Source: Methanobacteriota archaeon (lineage in GTDB: Archaea > Halobacteriota > Bog-38 > Methanoflorentales > Methanoflorentaceae). Taken from it: a stretch of DNA of 20,275 nt. Below, one piece after another: positions 7,455 through 13,610 of this stretch; positions within the stretch are counted from its first letter, which is position 1, and every line of letters begins with the position of its first letter. The translations under genes and the position numbers were made by a program. The stretch covers positions 1 to 20,275 of the forward strand of contig JAJRBK010000192.1 in NCBI GenBank assembly GCA_028679495.1. The letters are read 5' to 3'. The notes below the pieces were generated by a model. That model saw only the letters and a program-made list of their open reading frames with translations, was not told the origin of the DNA and searched no databases.

Positions 7455-7718
7455 CTATTTGTTTATGAACTTTTTAGTCTCTTCAATAACAAACTCGCGG
7501 ATTTTTTCTATCGTGTCTTTATCCGCTCTAAAAGCGAGGAGGTCTCGTGCAGTCACGTCAGCTAGCCCAGTCTCTACGTCAGCATAAGCGCTGACAACGT
7601 CAGTATCGAATTTCTTGCATGCTTCAATAATTACTTTGTTAGGAATGCCTGGCGGCAGTACTAGCTCGTATATATCTTCATTCTGTTCCTTGGTTTCCTG
7701 TTCTGGTTCTGGGGCCAT
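7455..7718 (-). CDS. Unrecognised 87-aa acidic protein
   Basis: I do not recognise this protein. It has a Glu/Gln-rich disordered N-terminus (about 15 residues), then a compact region with alternating strand and helix character: YELVLPPGIPNKVIIEACKKF, a YADVETGLADVTARDLLAF segment, and a C-terminal helix ending EETKKFINK. This could be a small ACT- or ferredoxin-like alpha/beta fold. There are no membrane segments and one cysteine. It starts at an ATG and is divergent from the 114-aa gene at 7951 across a 232-base gap. The composition looks genuinely coding. Role unknown. Confidence 0.65.
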   Translation of the reverse strand: MAPEPEQETKEQNEDIYELVLPPGIPNKVIIEACKKFDTDVVSAYADVETGLADVTARDLLAFRADKDTIEKIREFVIEETKKFINK

Positions 7719-7896
7719 CGCACATACTTTTTCCTAATGCTACTAGTATCTATCGACGGAGCAGAAACGAGCAAGAACCTTTTTGGGAGGCTGCTGACCG
7801 TTTTTTGCAGTCCCATGCGTCCTGCCTCGCGAGTACACGCATAGCCTGTAACGTGATGCCAAACCTTTTTTCTAGCAAACTCTAAAGCACGTTGCG

Positions 7897-7940
7897 AATA
7901 AATAAGAACTCAAGGCTTAGTTTCAAATAAGACAGAGAGG
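7897..7940 (+). promoter_or_regulatory. Promoter and ribosome site of the 114-aa gene
   Basis: AATAAATAA (7897-7905) is a TATA-like element, and AGAGAGG (7934-7940) is a ribosome site ten bases before the ATG at 7951. The rest of the 7719-7896 gap contains three T-tracts (about 7778, 7800 and 7864) but no recognised gene. Confidence 0.5.
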
Positions 7941-7950
7941 ATTAACAACG

Positions 7951-8295
7951 ATGCCTGGTGTGCATAACGTAAAAGCGCCGACAAAGTTTATTCTTGAGGG
8001 CGTGACGAGCGTATCGAGACTTTCGGGGATCCATCCCCGGTGGGGCCCTCACTGGATAAGCATCACGGCGAATGTTAATGATAATACACACGAAGTTGAG
8101 GGAGTGTTGGGAGACGTTTTTAAGGTAGCGACTCCTGAGCACGGTGAGCTGTATATCACGATCGCTGAGAATTCGACGCTGAAAGAGATCAATTACATCG
8201 TGTTCGAGGATTTCACATATTCCATCACCCGCCGCTGGTACAATATCTTACAAAACATAGGACCATTTAAAGGACAAATCGAAGAAGGAGACTAA
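7951..8295 (+). CDS. Unrecognised 114-aa soluble protein
   Basis: I do not recognise the family. The sequence is beta-rich, with no signal peptide or membrane helix and no cysteines. Notable parts are a Gly/Pro/Trp/His stretch, SGIHPRWGPHWISIT (residues 25-39), acidic VEGVLGDVFKVATPEHGELYITIAE, and an aromatic C-terminal region, ITRRWYNILQNIGPFKG. A TATA-like element and a ribosome site precede it, and a stable hairpin lies just downstream, so it is probably a single-gene transcript. The Trp/His-rich loop could be a binding or active site, but this is only a guess. Confidence 0.7.
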   Translation: MPGVHNVKAPTKFILEGVTSVSRLSGIHPRWGPHWISITANVNDNTHEVEGVLGDVFKVATPEHGELYITIAENSTLKEINYIVFEDFTYSITRRWYNILQNIGPFKGQIEEGD

Positions 8296-8308
8296 CCTAA
8301 GGGTAGGC

Positions 8309-8330
8309 GGCTCAGATTGACCTCTGAGCC
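8309..8330 (+). terminator. Perfect 8-bp hairpin downstream of the 114-aa gene
   Basis: GGCTCAGA (8309-8316) and TCTGAGCC (8323-8330) pair perfectly around the loop TTGACC, 14 bases after the stop codon. No T-tract follows, so it may be a 3'-end stabiliser or another RNA element rather than a terminator. Confidence 0.4.
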
Positions 8331-8401
8331 TATGTTCCGTCGGCGCTCTCTTGACTCACCTATTTTGAGCCTTGTGAAATCGTGCTCGCGTTTGACGTCA
8401 A

Positions 8402-8441
8402 TCTATTTATTGGGTGAGCGCTAGGATGATCTAGTAAATAT
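8402..8441 (+). promoter_or_regulatory. Candidate TATA elements upstream of ycaO
   Basis: CTATTTATT (about 8403-8411) and TAGTAAATATG (about 8432-8442) are the AT-rich elements in the gap before the ycaO start at 8500. No Shine-Dalgarno sequence is visible before that ATG. Confidence 0.35.
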
Positions 8442-8499
8442 GTGGGTGTAAAAGGGGGCATCGTACCAATAGTCTACAGAAGCCTACGAGCGAATTGCA

Positions 8500-9714
8500 A
8501 TGACTAAAATAGAGCTACACGCAGCGTTAAAACAGTACTACACCGATACACATAGGGTGATGCCTCCTACAGAGACGCTCGAGCGTATACAATCCGTCAT
8601 TCCAGAGATAGGCATCACGCGCGTAGCAGATATCTCAGGTCTTGACCGTATCGGGTTGCCAGTTTTTTCTGCCATAAGACCCTCGGCCGCAAACGGAGCG
8701 ATCTCGGTTTACGCCGGCAAAGGAACGACTGCATCAGAGGCCCGAGTCTCTGTAATAATGGAGGCTGCTGAACGATTTTCAGCAGAAGTTGAGAACGCAA
8801 AGCAGCGTCTTCTCTTCGGGTCCCGGGACGAACTCTCGGCAGATCACAGCGTCTTGAATCCGACTGACCTCATACTTCCTGGTCCGATCTCATCTAATGC
8901 AAGAATTGAGTGGTACCCTGCCTGGGACCTCGCGCTAAGCCAAGAGGTCCTTGTTCCCGCCAACGCAGTCTTTCACCCGTATACTCCCCAGAAGGGTAAG
9001 TGGCAACTTTTCCGCAGCAACACGAACGGTCTTGCTGCGGGAAATGTCATAGAGGAGGCGATATTCCATGGCCTTATGGAGGTTATCGAACGAGACGCAG
9101 TGAGCATTGCCGAGGCAACACGAGACCCAGGACTCGAGCTTACTCCTGGACAGGGAGCTGTCGCTGACGTTACGCAGCAATTCGAGTCGAACGACGTTCG
9201 CGTCAAGTTATGGTGGCTTCCCACAGATACTGGTATCCCGACGGTTGTTGCAGTCTCTGATGACGAAAGGCTACGAGATGCTGCATTGCTTGTCATGGGC
9301 GCGGGAAGTCACACCGATCCTTGCATTGCAGCCTTGCGAGCGTTAACAGAAGTCGCTCAATCGCGCGCTACGCAGATTCATGGAGCGCGCGAAGACACCG
9401 ACCGTGAATCGATAGCACGACGAATCGGCTACGAGAGAATGAAAAGGCTTAACAAGCATTGGTTCACTGAAGCAGCTGCGTCAGTTGATCTGGATGACGC
9501 GGAGAATCTGTCAACGCAATCCCTTGGCGATGATATTAGGGTGACGCTCGATCGTCTAAAGCGCGTCGTCGAGCACGTGATTGTGGCCGATATCACGACT
9601 GACACACTTACACTCCCTGCTGTACGAGTTATCGTTCCAAGTTTTGAGGTGTATTTCCTCGATAAAGAACGCCAAGGCAAGCGCATCAAAACATGGCAGC
9701 AGATGACTGCGTAG
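8500..9714 (+). CDS. ycaO: YcaO-family cyclodehydratase, McrA-glycine thioamidation type
   Basis: YcaO enzymes use ATP to activate a backbone amide; in methanogens the YcaO/TfuA pair installs thioglycine in the active-site region of McrA (methyl-CoM reductase alpha). This 404-aa protein has the family's ATP/Mg motifs in order: GKGTTASEAR (residues 73-82), EAAERFSAE (88-96), SNTNGLAAGN leading to EEAIFHGLMEVIERDA (173-200), and ALTEVAQSRATQIHGARED (281-299). Length is normal for the methanogen type. Its 3' end overlaps tfuA by 22 bases, which supports the thioamidation assignment over peptide-antibiotic maturation; no precursor peptide or other RiPP genes are visible. McrA itself is outside the window, so the target is inferred from the family. 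Confidence 0.93.
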   Translation: MTKIELHAALKQYYTDTHRVMPPTETLERIQSVIPEIGITRVADISGLDRIGLPVFSAIRPSAANGAISVYAGKGTTASEARVSVIMEAAERFSAEVENAKQRLLFGSRDELSADHSVLNPTDLILPGPISSNARIEWYPAWDLALSQEVLVPANAVFHPYTPQKGKWQLFRSNTNGLAAGNVIEEAIFHGLMEVIERDAVSIAEATRDPGLELTPGQGAVADVTQQFESNDVRVKLWWLPTDTGIPTVVAVSDDERLRDAALLVMGAGSHTDPCIAALRALTEVAQSRATQIHGAREDTDRESIARRIGYERMKRLNKHWFTEAAASVDLDDAENLSTQSLGDDIRVTLDRLKRVVEHVIVADITTDTLTLPAVRVIVPSFEVYFLDKERQGKRIKTWQQMTA

Positions 9715-10358
9715 TATTTACCGGACCAAGCCTCACATGTAAAGAAGCGATCGCTGTCGACAAGCGATTGATCTGTCGTCCGCCTGCAATACGGGGTGAC
9801 GTCTGGCGAGCGGCACAGACAGGAGCGCGATTTATTGCCCTTATCGATGGGGTTTTTTACGACCGAGCAGCCGTGTCACATCGAGAGATTATTGATACCA
9901 TACGATCGAACGTGACCGTCGTTGGAGGGAGTAGCATGGGGGCTCTGCGCGCTTCAGAGCTCGATAATTTTGGCATGATTGGGGTGGGCAGAATATACAG
10001 ATGTTTTAGAGAGGGCTCAATCGAAGCGGACGATGAAGTAGCGGTGGGCTACAATCCCTCGACGTTTGAACCTGTTTCAGAGCCGCTCGTGAACATAAGA
10101 GTTGCTCTACACATGCTCGTCGAAGCGCATCTAATTGACAGACATGTGAGAGATGAACTGCTCTCGATTGTAAAAGGCCAGTTCTACCTCGATAGAAGCG
10201 TAGGAGCGCTGCTTAAGATTGCTGAGAGACAGTCCGTGATCACCGGTCAAAAGGCCTATGAGATTGAAGCTTTTCTAGCTAACAAGAATTTTGATTTGAA
10301 AAGAGCTGACGCTCTTGATGTCATCAAAACGCTCGTTTCGCTGAGATACGGCCGTTAG
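9693..10358 (+). CDS. tfuA: TfuA-like protein, McrA thioamidation partner of YcaO
   Basis: TfuA-domain proteins partner with YcaO in thioamide formation and are thought to help deliver sulfide or stimulate the enzyme. The 221-aa protein carries both family signatures: VVFTGPSL near the start (residues 7-14) and GGSSMGALRASEL (78-90), followed by GMIGVGRIYRCFREG. The first 22 bases lie inside the end of ycaO in another frame, so the two are almost certainly co-translated. The next gene starts 156 bases later after a possible new promoter. Confidence 0.92.
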   Translation: MAADDCVVFTGPSLTCKEAIAVDKRLICRPPAIRGDVWRAAQTGARFIALIDGVFYDRAAVSHREIIDTIRSNVTVVGGSSMGALRASELDNFGMIGVGRIYRCFREGSIEADDEVAVGYNPSTFEPVSEPLVNIRVALHMLVEAHLIDRHVRDELLSIVKGQFYLDRSVGALLKIAERQSVITGQKAYEIEAFLANKNFDLKRADALDVIKTLVSLRYGR

Positions 10359-10463
10359 CTTACGCAAACACTTTTTCCTTCAAAATGATCGTGACGCTTG
10401 AATGAATGAGCTGCCGGATTTACTACGTGCGACAAATGGCCATAAAACGTTCAAGTTGGAAAG

Positions 10464-10497
10464 CTTTTATGTCTTTAGAGCTCGTACAATATAGTAG
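10464..10497 (+). promoter_or_regulatory. Candidate promoter of the hdr-protease-marker operon
   Basis: CTTTTATG (10464-10471) and ACAATATAG (about 10488-10496) are TATA-like elements in the 156-base gap between tfuA and the 91-aa gene at 10515. The upstream element would give a short leader. No strong ribosome site precedes the ATG. Confidence 0.4.
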
Positions 10498-10514
10498 ACA
10501 TCTGTTAGCGAGAC

Positions 10515-10790
10515 ATGCAAGAGAAATATCCGTGGAGAAGGACGATTAAGCGCCCTATACCAACTCTAGTGAAGCCACAAATCGTGCGAGACTTTTCATT
10601 AGGATTAGTGTATCCGATGAAAAAAGGCGTTGAAGAGGCTCGAGAGGGCGCCCGTCTGTCGCGGCTCCCACCGACAGGACACACGCACGAAGAGATTGTG
10701 CTTGACCGGCAAAAGCTGATCAAAAAGATGCGTCTCGACAAGAAGATAGGCTTCGATCTCGACAAGATGGACTACAAGTATGATGAGTAG
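10515..10790 (+). CDS. Cysteine-free 91-aa protein resembling the C-terminal part of HdrC
   Basis: The protein is basic, has no membrane helix and no cysteines. Its second half (LSRLPPTGHTHEEIVLDRQKLIKKMRLDKKIGFDLDKM) resembles, as I recall the family, the C-terminal tail of heterodisulfide reductase subunit C, where a PPT/H segment is followed by an E-x(2,3)-K helix and DKxIGFD. The [4Fe-4S] ferredoxin domain that normally precedes this tail is absent, and a TAG stop lies in frame nine bases upstream (10506-10508), so it is not a truncated reading of a longer gene. It overlaps hdrB by 11 bases, exactly where hdrC usually sits. It may be a structural adaptor for HdrB or a degenerate HdrC. The HdrC link is an inference from a short similarity. 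Confidence 0.75.
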   Translation: MQEKYPWRRTIKRPIPTLVKPQIVRDFSLGLVYPMKKGVEEAREGARLSRLPPTGHTHEEIVLDRQKLIKKMRLDKKIGFDLDKMDYKYDE

Positions 10791-11685
10791 GCGTTATTCC
10801 TATTTTTTGGGCTGTGTGATGCCCATAAAAATGCCGTGGGCGGAGTCAGCAACCATGCAATCGTTGCGCTATTTACATGTTGACGTCAAGTACCTGGAGG
10901 GTGCACTGTGTTGTCCCCGGCCGGGAGTCTGGGTGTCATTTGATAACGACGCGTGGCTCACTTTTGCGGCCAATAATATGGTGAAGGCTGAAAATGAAGG
11001 CAGAGACACGCTCACTTCGTGTAACGGCTGTTATTCAACGCTATACGAGGCTCTGAACGTGCTTAAGCGTGATCCTGCCAAACTTGCGCTCATAAACGAG
11101 AACCTTGGTGAAATCGGTCTCCATTTCAACGCTTCGAATGAAGTGCGGCACCTCCTCGAAGTTCTCGGCGAAGACGTTGGCATAAGCACGCTCGAAAGAG
11201 GAAAAAAACTAGGGTTGAAGGTTGCCATACACCGCGGCTGTCACATTCGTTTTAATCCGCACCTTTTAGACTACTTCGTTGATATCCTTGGCTCTATAGG
11301 TGTCGAGATCGTTCCCTACGACCTCGAGCAAATGTGTTGTGGGCTTCCTGGGATGCTCACCGACCCTCAATTTGGTATCTATGAACGCGCCAAACGCAAG
11401 ATGGAACGCGTTAATGCCTTAAACGTTGACGCGTGGGTGATCACCTGTTCAGGGTGTTACGATCAATACGACAGGACTTTGCGTCACTTAATGGGCGAAG
11501 GCTTTGCTCTCAACACTCCGATCGTCCACATCTCCGAATTAGTGGCGCTTTCCCTAGGATTCTCCCCGCAAGATTTCGGAATGATGTACGCGCGGCCTGT
11601 CAGCACTGGCCCGCTCATTAGTAAACTCAAGGATAACGGCATTATACCGAGCTCGAGCGCCTATGCTGGAACAGTTCGAATCTGA
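10780..11685 (+). CDS. hdrB: Heterodisulfide reductase subunit B-like protein (two CCG domains)
   Basis: HdrB is the catalytic subunit that reduces the CoM-S-S-CoB heterodisulfide using two noncubane [4Fe-4S] clusters, each held in a CCG domain. Both cysteine sets are complete: C12, C44-C45, C81, C84 in the first domain, and C154, C186-C187, C223, C226 in the second. The 301-aa length is normal. Start ATG 10780 (or the adjacent ATG 10783) overlaps the end of the upstream HdrC-tail-like gene, and the 3' end overlaps the protease gene by 23 bases. No hdrA is in the window, and the partner that would deliver electrons normally (the HdrC ferredoxin domain) is missing here. It could therefore be a paralogue with another disulfide substrate. 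Confidence 0.92.
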   Translation: MMSRRYSYFLGCVMPIKMPWAESATMQSLRYLHVDVKYLEGALCCPRPGVWVSFDNDAWLTFAANNMVKAENEGRDTLTSCNGCYSTLYEALNVLKRDPAKLALINENLGEIGLHFNASNEVRHLLEVLGEDVGISTLERGKKLGLKVAIHRGCHIRFNPHLLDYFVDILGSIGVEIVPYDLEQMCCGLPGMLTDPQFGIYERAKRKMERVNALNVDAWVITCSGCYDQYDRTLRHLMGEGFALNTPIVHISELVALSLGFSPQDFGMMYARPVSTGPLISKLKDNGIIPSSSAYAGTVRI

Positions 11686-12175
11686 GTTCGCCCATAGCCT
11701 TGAGCGATGTTTGATAAAGCGGCTCGTTTTTTTAGGTATCGGGAATGAGCTTCGACACGACGATGCGGCTGGGCTTGTTATCGTCGAAAAACTGCGTCCA
11801 CGCGTAACGGATCCCACCGTGACAATAATCAATTGTGCCGACATACCAGAGAACTTTACAGGACACGTAAAAAGACTTGATCCTGCTTGTATTGTTCTTA
11901 TCGATGCAGCCGATTTTGGCGGTCACCCGGGAGAAGCCCACGTGTTTGCGTTGAGCGACATTGAAAAGGCGGGCATTTCGACTCATAAAGCCTCGCTTGC
12001 CGTTCTTGGGACGTATCTTCGCTCCGAAACTGGCGCATCGATCTTTGTCATAGGGATCCAGCCTGATAGTACAGAGTTTGGCAGCGGCTTGACTCAAACG
12101 CTGTATGAGGCTAGCGATGCCATAGTAGAGGCGATAAGCACAGTTTTAAATCACCATAGGACAAAGAGGGCTTGA
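11663..12175 (+). CDS. Hydrogenase maturation-type endopeptidase (HycI/HybD/FrhD family)
   Basis: Members of this family trim the C-terminal extension of NiFe hydrogenase large subunits after nickel insertion. The 170-aa protein shows GIGNELRHDDAAG (residues 25-37), an acidic centre DAADFGG (81-87) and STHKASL (106-112). Together these give the expected nickel-sensing residues, probably D34, D81 or D84, and H108. The N-terminus is about 20 residues longer than usual, and an internal start near LVFLGIGN is possible, though no ATG is there. It overlaps hdrB by 23 bases and ends at the marker-11 gene. No hydrogenase gene is visible in the window, so its client is unknown; an F420-reducing or Hdr-linked hydrogenase elsewhere is likely. 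Confidence 0.9.
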   Translation: MLEQFESEFAHSLERCLIKRLVFLGIGNELRHDDAAGLVIVEKLRPRVTDPTVTIINCADIPENFTGHVKRLDPACIVLIDAADFGGHPGEAHVFALSDIEKAGISTHKASLAVLGTYLRSETGASIFVIGIQPDSTEFGSGLTQTLYEASDAIVEAISTVLNHHRTKRA

Positions 12176-12186
12176 GGTTTCAATCA

Positions 12187-13110
12187 ATGCGGTCAGGCGA
12201 CTTCAGCAAACTTCCTTGGATAGTGCCATACAAAGACATACTTGCGGTCGGTGGCACAGGATGCATTGAGCTTATTGAGATCACTAATTGCTACGGAGGC
12301 GCCGCGTGGGCGCGCTATCATTATACACAAACGAGCCCGTTGATTGTTGAAAGCCGCGCGCTTGGATCTACGACACGCTATATCATCAAGGAGGGCACGT
12401 CTGATTTAAAACTCCGCGCATCTGTTTCAGCTGGCGGCATAGAGACTGTTGAATTGTCTGATAACGTCGTAAAAGTGACATATGCGGGCCTCGGAGGCGG
12501 TGGAGTGGGTGCTACGATGTGCCGCGCACTGGCGCGGGATGTCCTAGAATACAATCTGACCCCTGCAGGAGGGAGTAAGATGAGTCGAGGCACCATCACG
12601 CTTCCGCGGCGCTCGAGAGTCATTGTGGGAGTCGACGACACTGACACAAAGGACGAAGGAGCGACGTGGTCGTTGGTCAACAACATCGCAAGTATAGTAG
12701 ATGGTCAACCGTTTCGTTACGTCTCTCACGCGATCGTGCAGCTTTATCCAGTTAAGGCTAAAACGAAAAACTGCGTCGCCACGGTTGTTGAATTTGCCAG
12801 CCTTGGTGATAAAAAACCCATCAGCAGGTTTGTAGAGCTTCTCGAGGAATATTCGCTTTCCGAGAACACGGGGATGGCAGTCCTGCAATCATTTAACGCG
12901 GACGATCTTGTACACTACGGTGATGCCGCTCGCTCAGGAGAAGTCACACGCTCAGAAGCTTTAGAAGCCGCGGAAGCTGCGGGAGTAAGTATTTGCATCG
13001 ACGGACGCGGGATAATTGGCGCTATCGCATCGCTTCCCTTTTTCTCGAAGTCTGACCAATCCGTTGTGCTCGATAGAATAGTAAAGGACCCTAGCTATCG
13101 AGAACCTTGA
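12187..13110 (+). CDS. Methanogenesis marker protein 11-like, TiaS-type domain
   Basis: The sequence GVDDTDTKDEGATWSL (residues 148-163) and a preceding glycine-rich stretch (GLGGGGVGATMCRA, 101-114) are what I recall for the methanogenesis marker 11 family. It shares the DDTDT motif of archaeal tRNA(Ile2) agmatidine synthetase (TiaS), suggesting an ATP/nucleotide-handling enzyme. The function of the family is unknown; it occurs in organisms with methyl-CoM reductase. I chose ATG 12187 (307 aa) with TGAGG nine bases upstream. A TTG at 12172, four bases inside the protease gene, is an alternative that adds five residues. It closes the tight run begun at 10515. Without the TiaS C-terminal RNA-binding domains it is unlikely to be the tRNA enzyme itself. 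Confidence 0.82.
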   Translation: MRSGDFSKLPWIVPYKDILAVGGTGCIELIEITNCYGGAAWARYHYTQTSPLIVESRALGSTTRYIIKEGTSDLKLRASVSAGGIETVELSDNVVKVTYAGLGGGGVGATMCRALARDVLEYNLTPAGGSKMSRGTITLPRRSRVIVGVDDTDTKDEGATWSLVNNIASIVDGQPFRYVSHAIVQLYPVKAKTKNCVATVVEFASLGDKKPISRFVELLEEYSLSENTGMAVLQSFNADDLVHYGDAARSGEVTRSEALEAAEAAGVSICIDGRGIIGAIASLPFFSKSDQSVVLDRIVKDPSYREP

Positions 13111-13189
13111 AACGAAAATGAGCCAATAACGTCCTTGGTCGCTGCCAAGCGGTAATGAGCCGCGTGTTGAAAATAGGCGTGCTTTCTTT

Positions 13190-13402
13190 TTAGCCGCCAG
13201 AAACGATCTTTACGATACGCACTTTTCCTGGCTTTACTTGCTCATCCGACGGTGTAGAGATGCCGTCTACAAAGATTAAAACCTCTTCGGGGTTCAGCAT
13301 CAACGCTCGTACCAACTGTTCATAGTTTGAGCCCTCGTCAACTGTTATCCTATGTGTTTTTTCTTTGAACTGCACCAGAACGTCCAATTCGCTTTTTTGC
13401 AT
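13190..13402 (-). CDS. Ubiquitin-like small sulfur-carrier/modifier protein (MoaD/ThiS/SAMP type)
   Basis: At 70 aa it has the beta-grasp pattern of ThiS/MoaD/SAMP proteins: an N-terminal hairpin (LDVLVQFKEKTHRITVDEG), a helix (NYEQLVRALML), NPEEVLIFVDGIS, and a last strand ending IVKIVSGG. The C-terminal Gly-Gly is exact, with nothing after it; this is the site adenylated by an E1-like enzyme for sulfur transfer or protein conjugation. It is transcribed divergently from the tRNA-Ser gene. No E1-like gene is in the window. Its role could be thiamine, molybdopterin or tRNA thiolation, or protein tagging. It could in principle supply sulfur to the nearby thioamidation pair, but nothing shows that directly. 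Confidence 0.85.
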   Translation of the reverse strand: MQKSELDVLVQFKEKTHRITVDEGSNYEQLVRALMLNPEEVLIFVDGISTPSDEQVKPGKVRIVKIVSGG

Positions 13403-13420
13403 CCAATACGTTAATAACGG

Positions 13421-13431
13421 TTTAGGTATAT
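13421..13431 (+). promoter_or_regulatory. TATA box of the tRNA-Ser gene
   Basis: TTTAGGTATAT lies about 28 bases before the first base of the mature tRNA, which is the normal archaeal spacing for a start just ahead of position 13454. Confidence 0.5.
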
Positions 13432-13475
13432 GAACATCTCACACGCCGAGTATGCCGGGGTGGCAGAGCGGACTA

Positions 13476-13491
13476 ATCTTCAAGAGTCCAA
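13476..13491 (+). other. Predicted 16-nt tRNA intron in the D-loop
   Basis: Central helix GGAC (13470-13473) with GTCC (13486-13489) is flanked by a 3-nt bulge TAA (13474-13476) and a 3-nt bulge AAA (13490-13492), with a small inner helix TCT/AGA closing a TCA loop. This is the archaeal splicing-endonuclease bulge-helix-bulge arrangement, relaxed because the outer helix is only the D stem. Cutting between the second and third base of each bulge gives these borders; shifting both by one base leaves the same mature RNA. Confidence 0.7.
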
Positions 13492-13525
13492 ACGCGGCAG
13501 GCTCGAGACCTGTTGATGCCTTGAA

Positions 13526-13554
13526 TTACAAAGCCTGCGTGGCTTTTATGAGGA
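13526..13554 (+). other. Predicted 29-nt tRNA intron in the variable arm
   Basis: The outer helix is GATGC (13515-13519) with GCATC (13556-13560). The central 4-bp helix is CTTG (13520-13523) with TGAG (13549-13552), two pairs being G-T wobbles. The bulges are AAT (13524-13526) and GAT (13553-13555). The inner helix TA(c)AAAGCC/GGCTTTTA has loop TGCGT. This is a full canonical bulge-helix-bulge. Cutting after the second bulge base on each side restores a normal serine variable arm. Confidence 0.8.
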
Positions 13555-13610
13555 TGCATCGCTTGGGTTCAAATCCCAACCCCGGCGTCATATATAAAAG
13601 GCGGAGTTGG

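Larger units (their letters stand above)
13454..13587 (+). tRNA. tRNA-Ser(CGA) with two introns outside the anticodon loop
   Basis: Acceptor stem GCCGGGG (13454-13460) pairs with CCCCGGC (13580-13586), and the discriminator base is G (13587), as for serine. The anticodon arm is GCAGG-CTCGAGA-CCTGT (13497-13513), with anticodon CGA at 13504-13506. The T arm is TTGGG-TTCAAAT-CCCAA (13563-13579). CCA is not encoded. The D-loop and the variable arm are both too long. Removing 13476-13491 and 13526-13554 gives an 89-nt class II tRNA with a clean GATGC/GCATC variable stem and 7-base loop. One flaw is an A12 x C23 mismatch in the D stem after the first removal; taking 13478-13493 instead would restore A-T there but loses the bulge-helix-bulge. 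A Leu(CAA) reading of the D-loop bases fails because the D arm would not fit. Confidence 0.9.

Noticed and set aside
7719..7896. Possible C/D-box or other small RNA in the divergent gap
   Set aside because: GTGATG occurs near 7853 and CTGA near 7795, but in the wrong order for C and D boxes, and no closing stem is present.
8343..8421. Long inverted repeat GCGCTC...ACC / GGTGAGCGC before ycaO
   Set aside because: One arm is split by a nine-base insertion, so the match is not better than expected by chance over this distance.
13481..13483. CAA as the anticodon of a tRNA-Leu
   Set aside because: The bases fall in the D-loop insertion; taking them as the anticodon leaves too few bases for a D arm and no 5-bp anticodon stem. 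CTCGAGA at 13502-13508 has a proper stem, T33 and a purine at 37, and the discriminator G fits serine.
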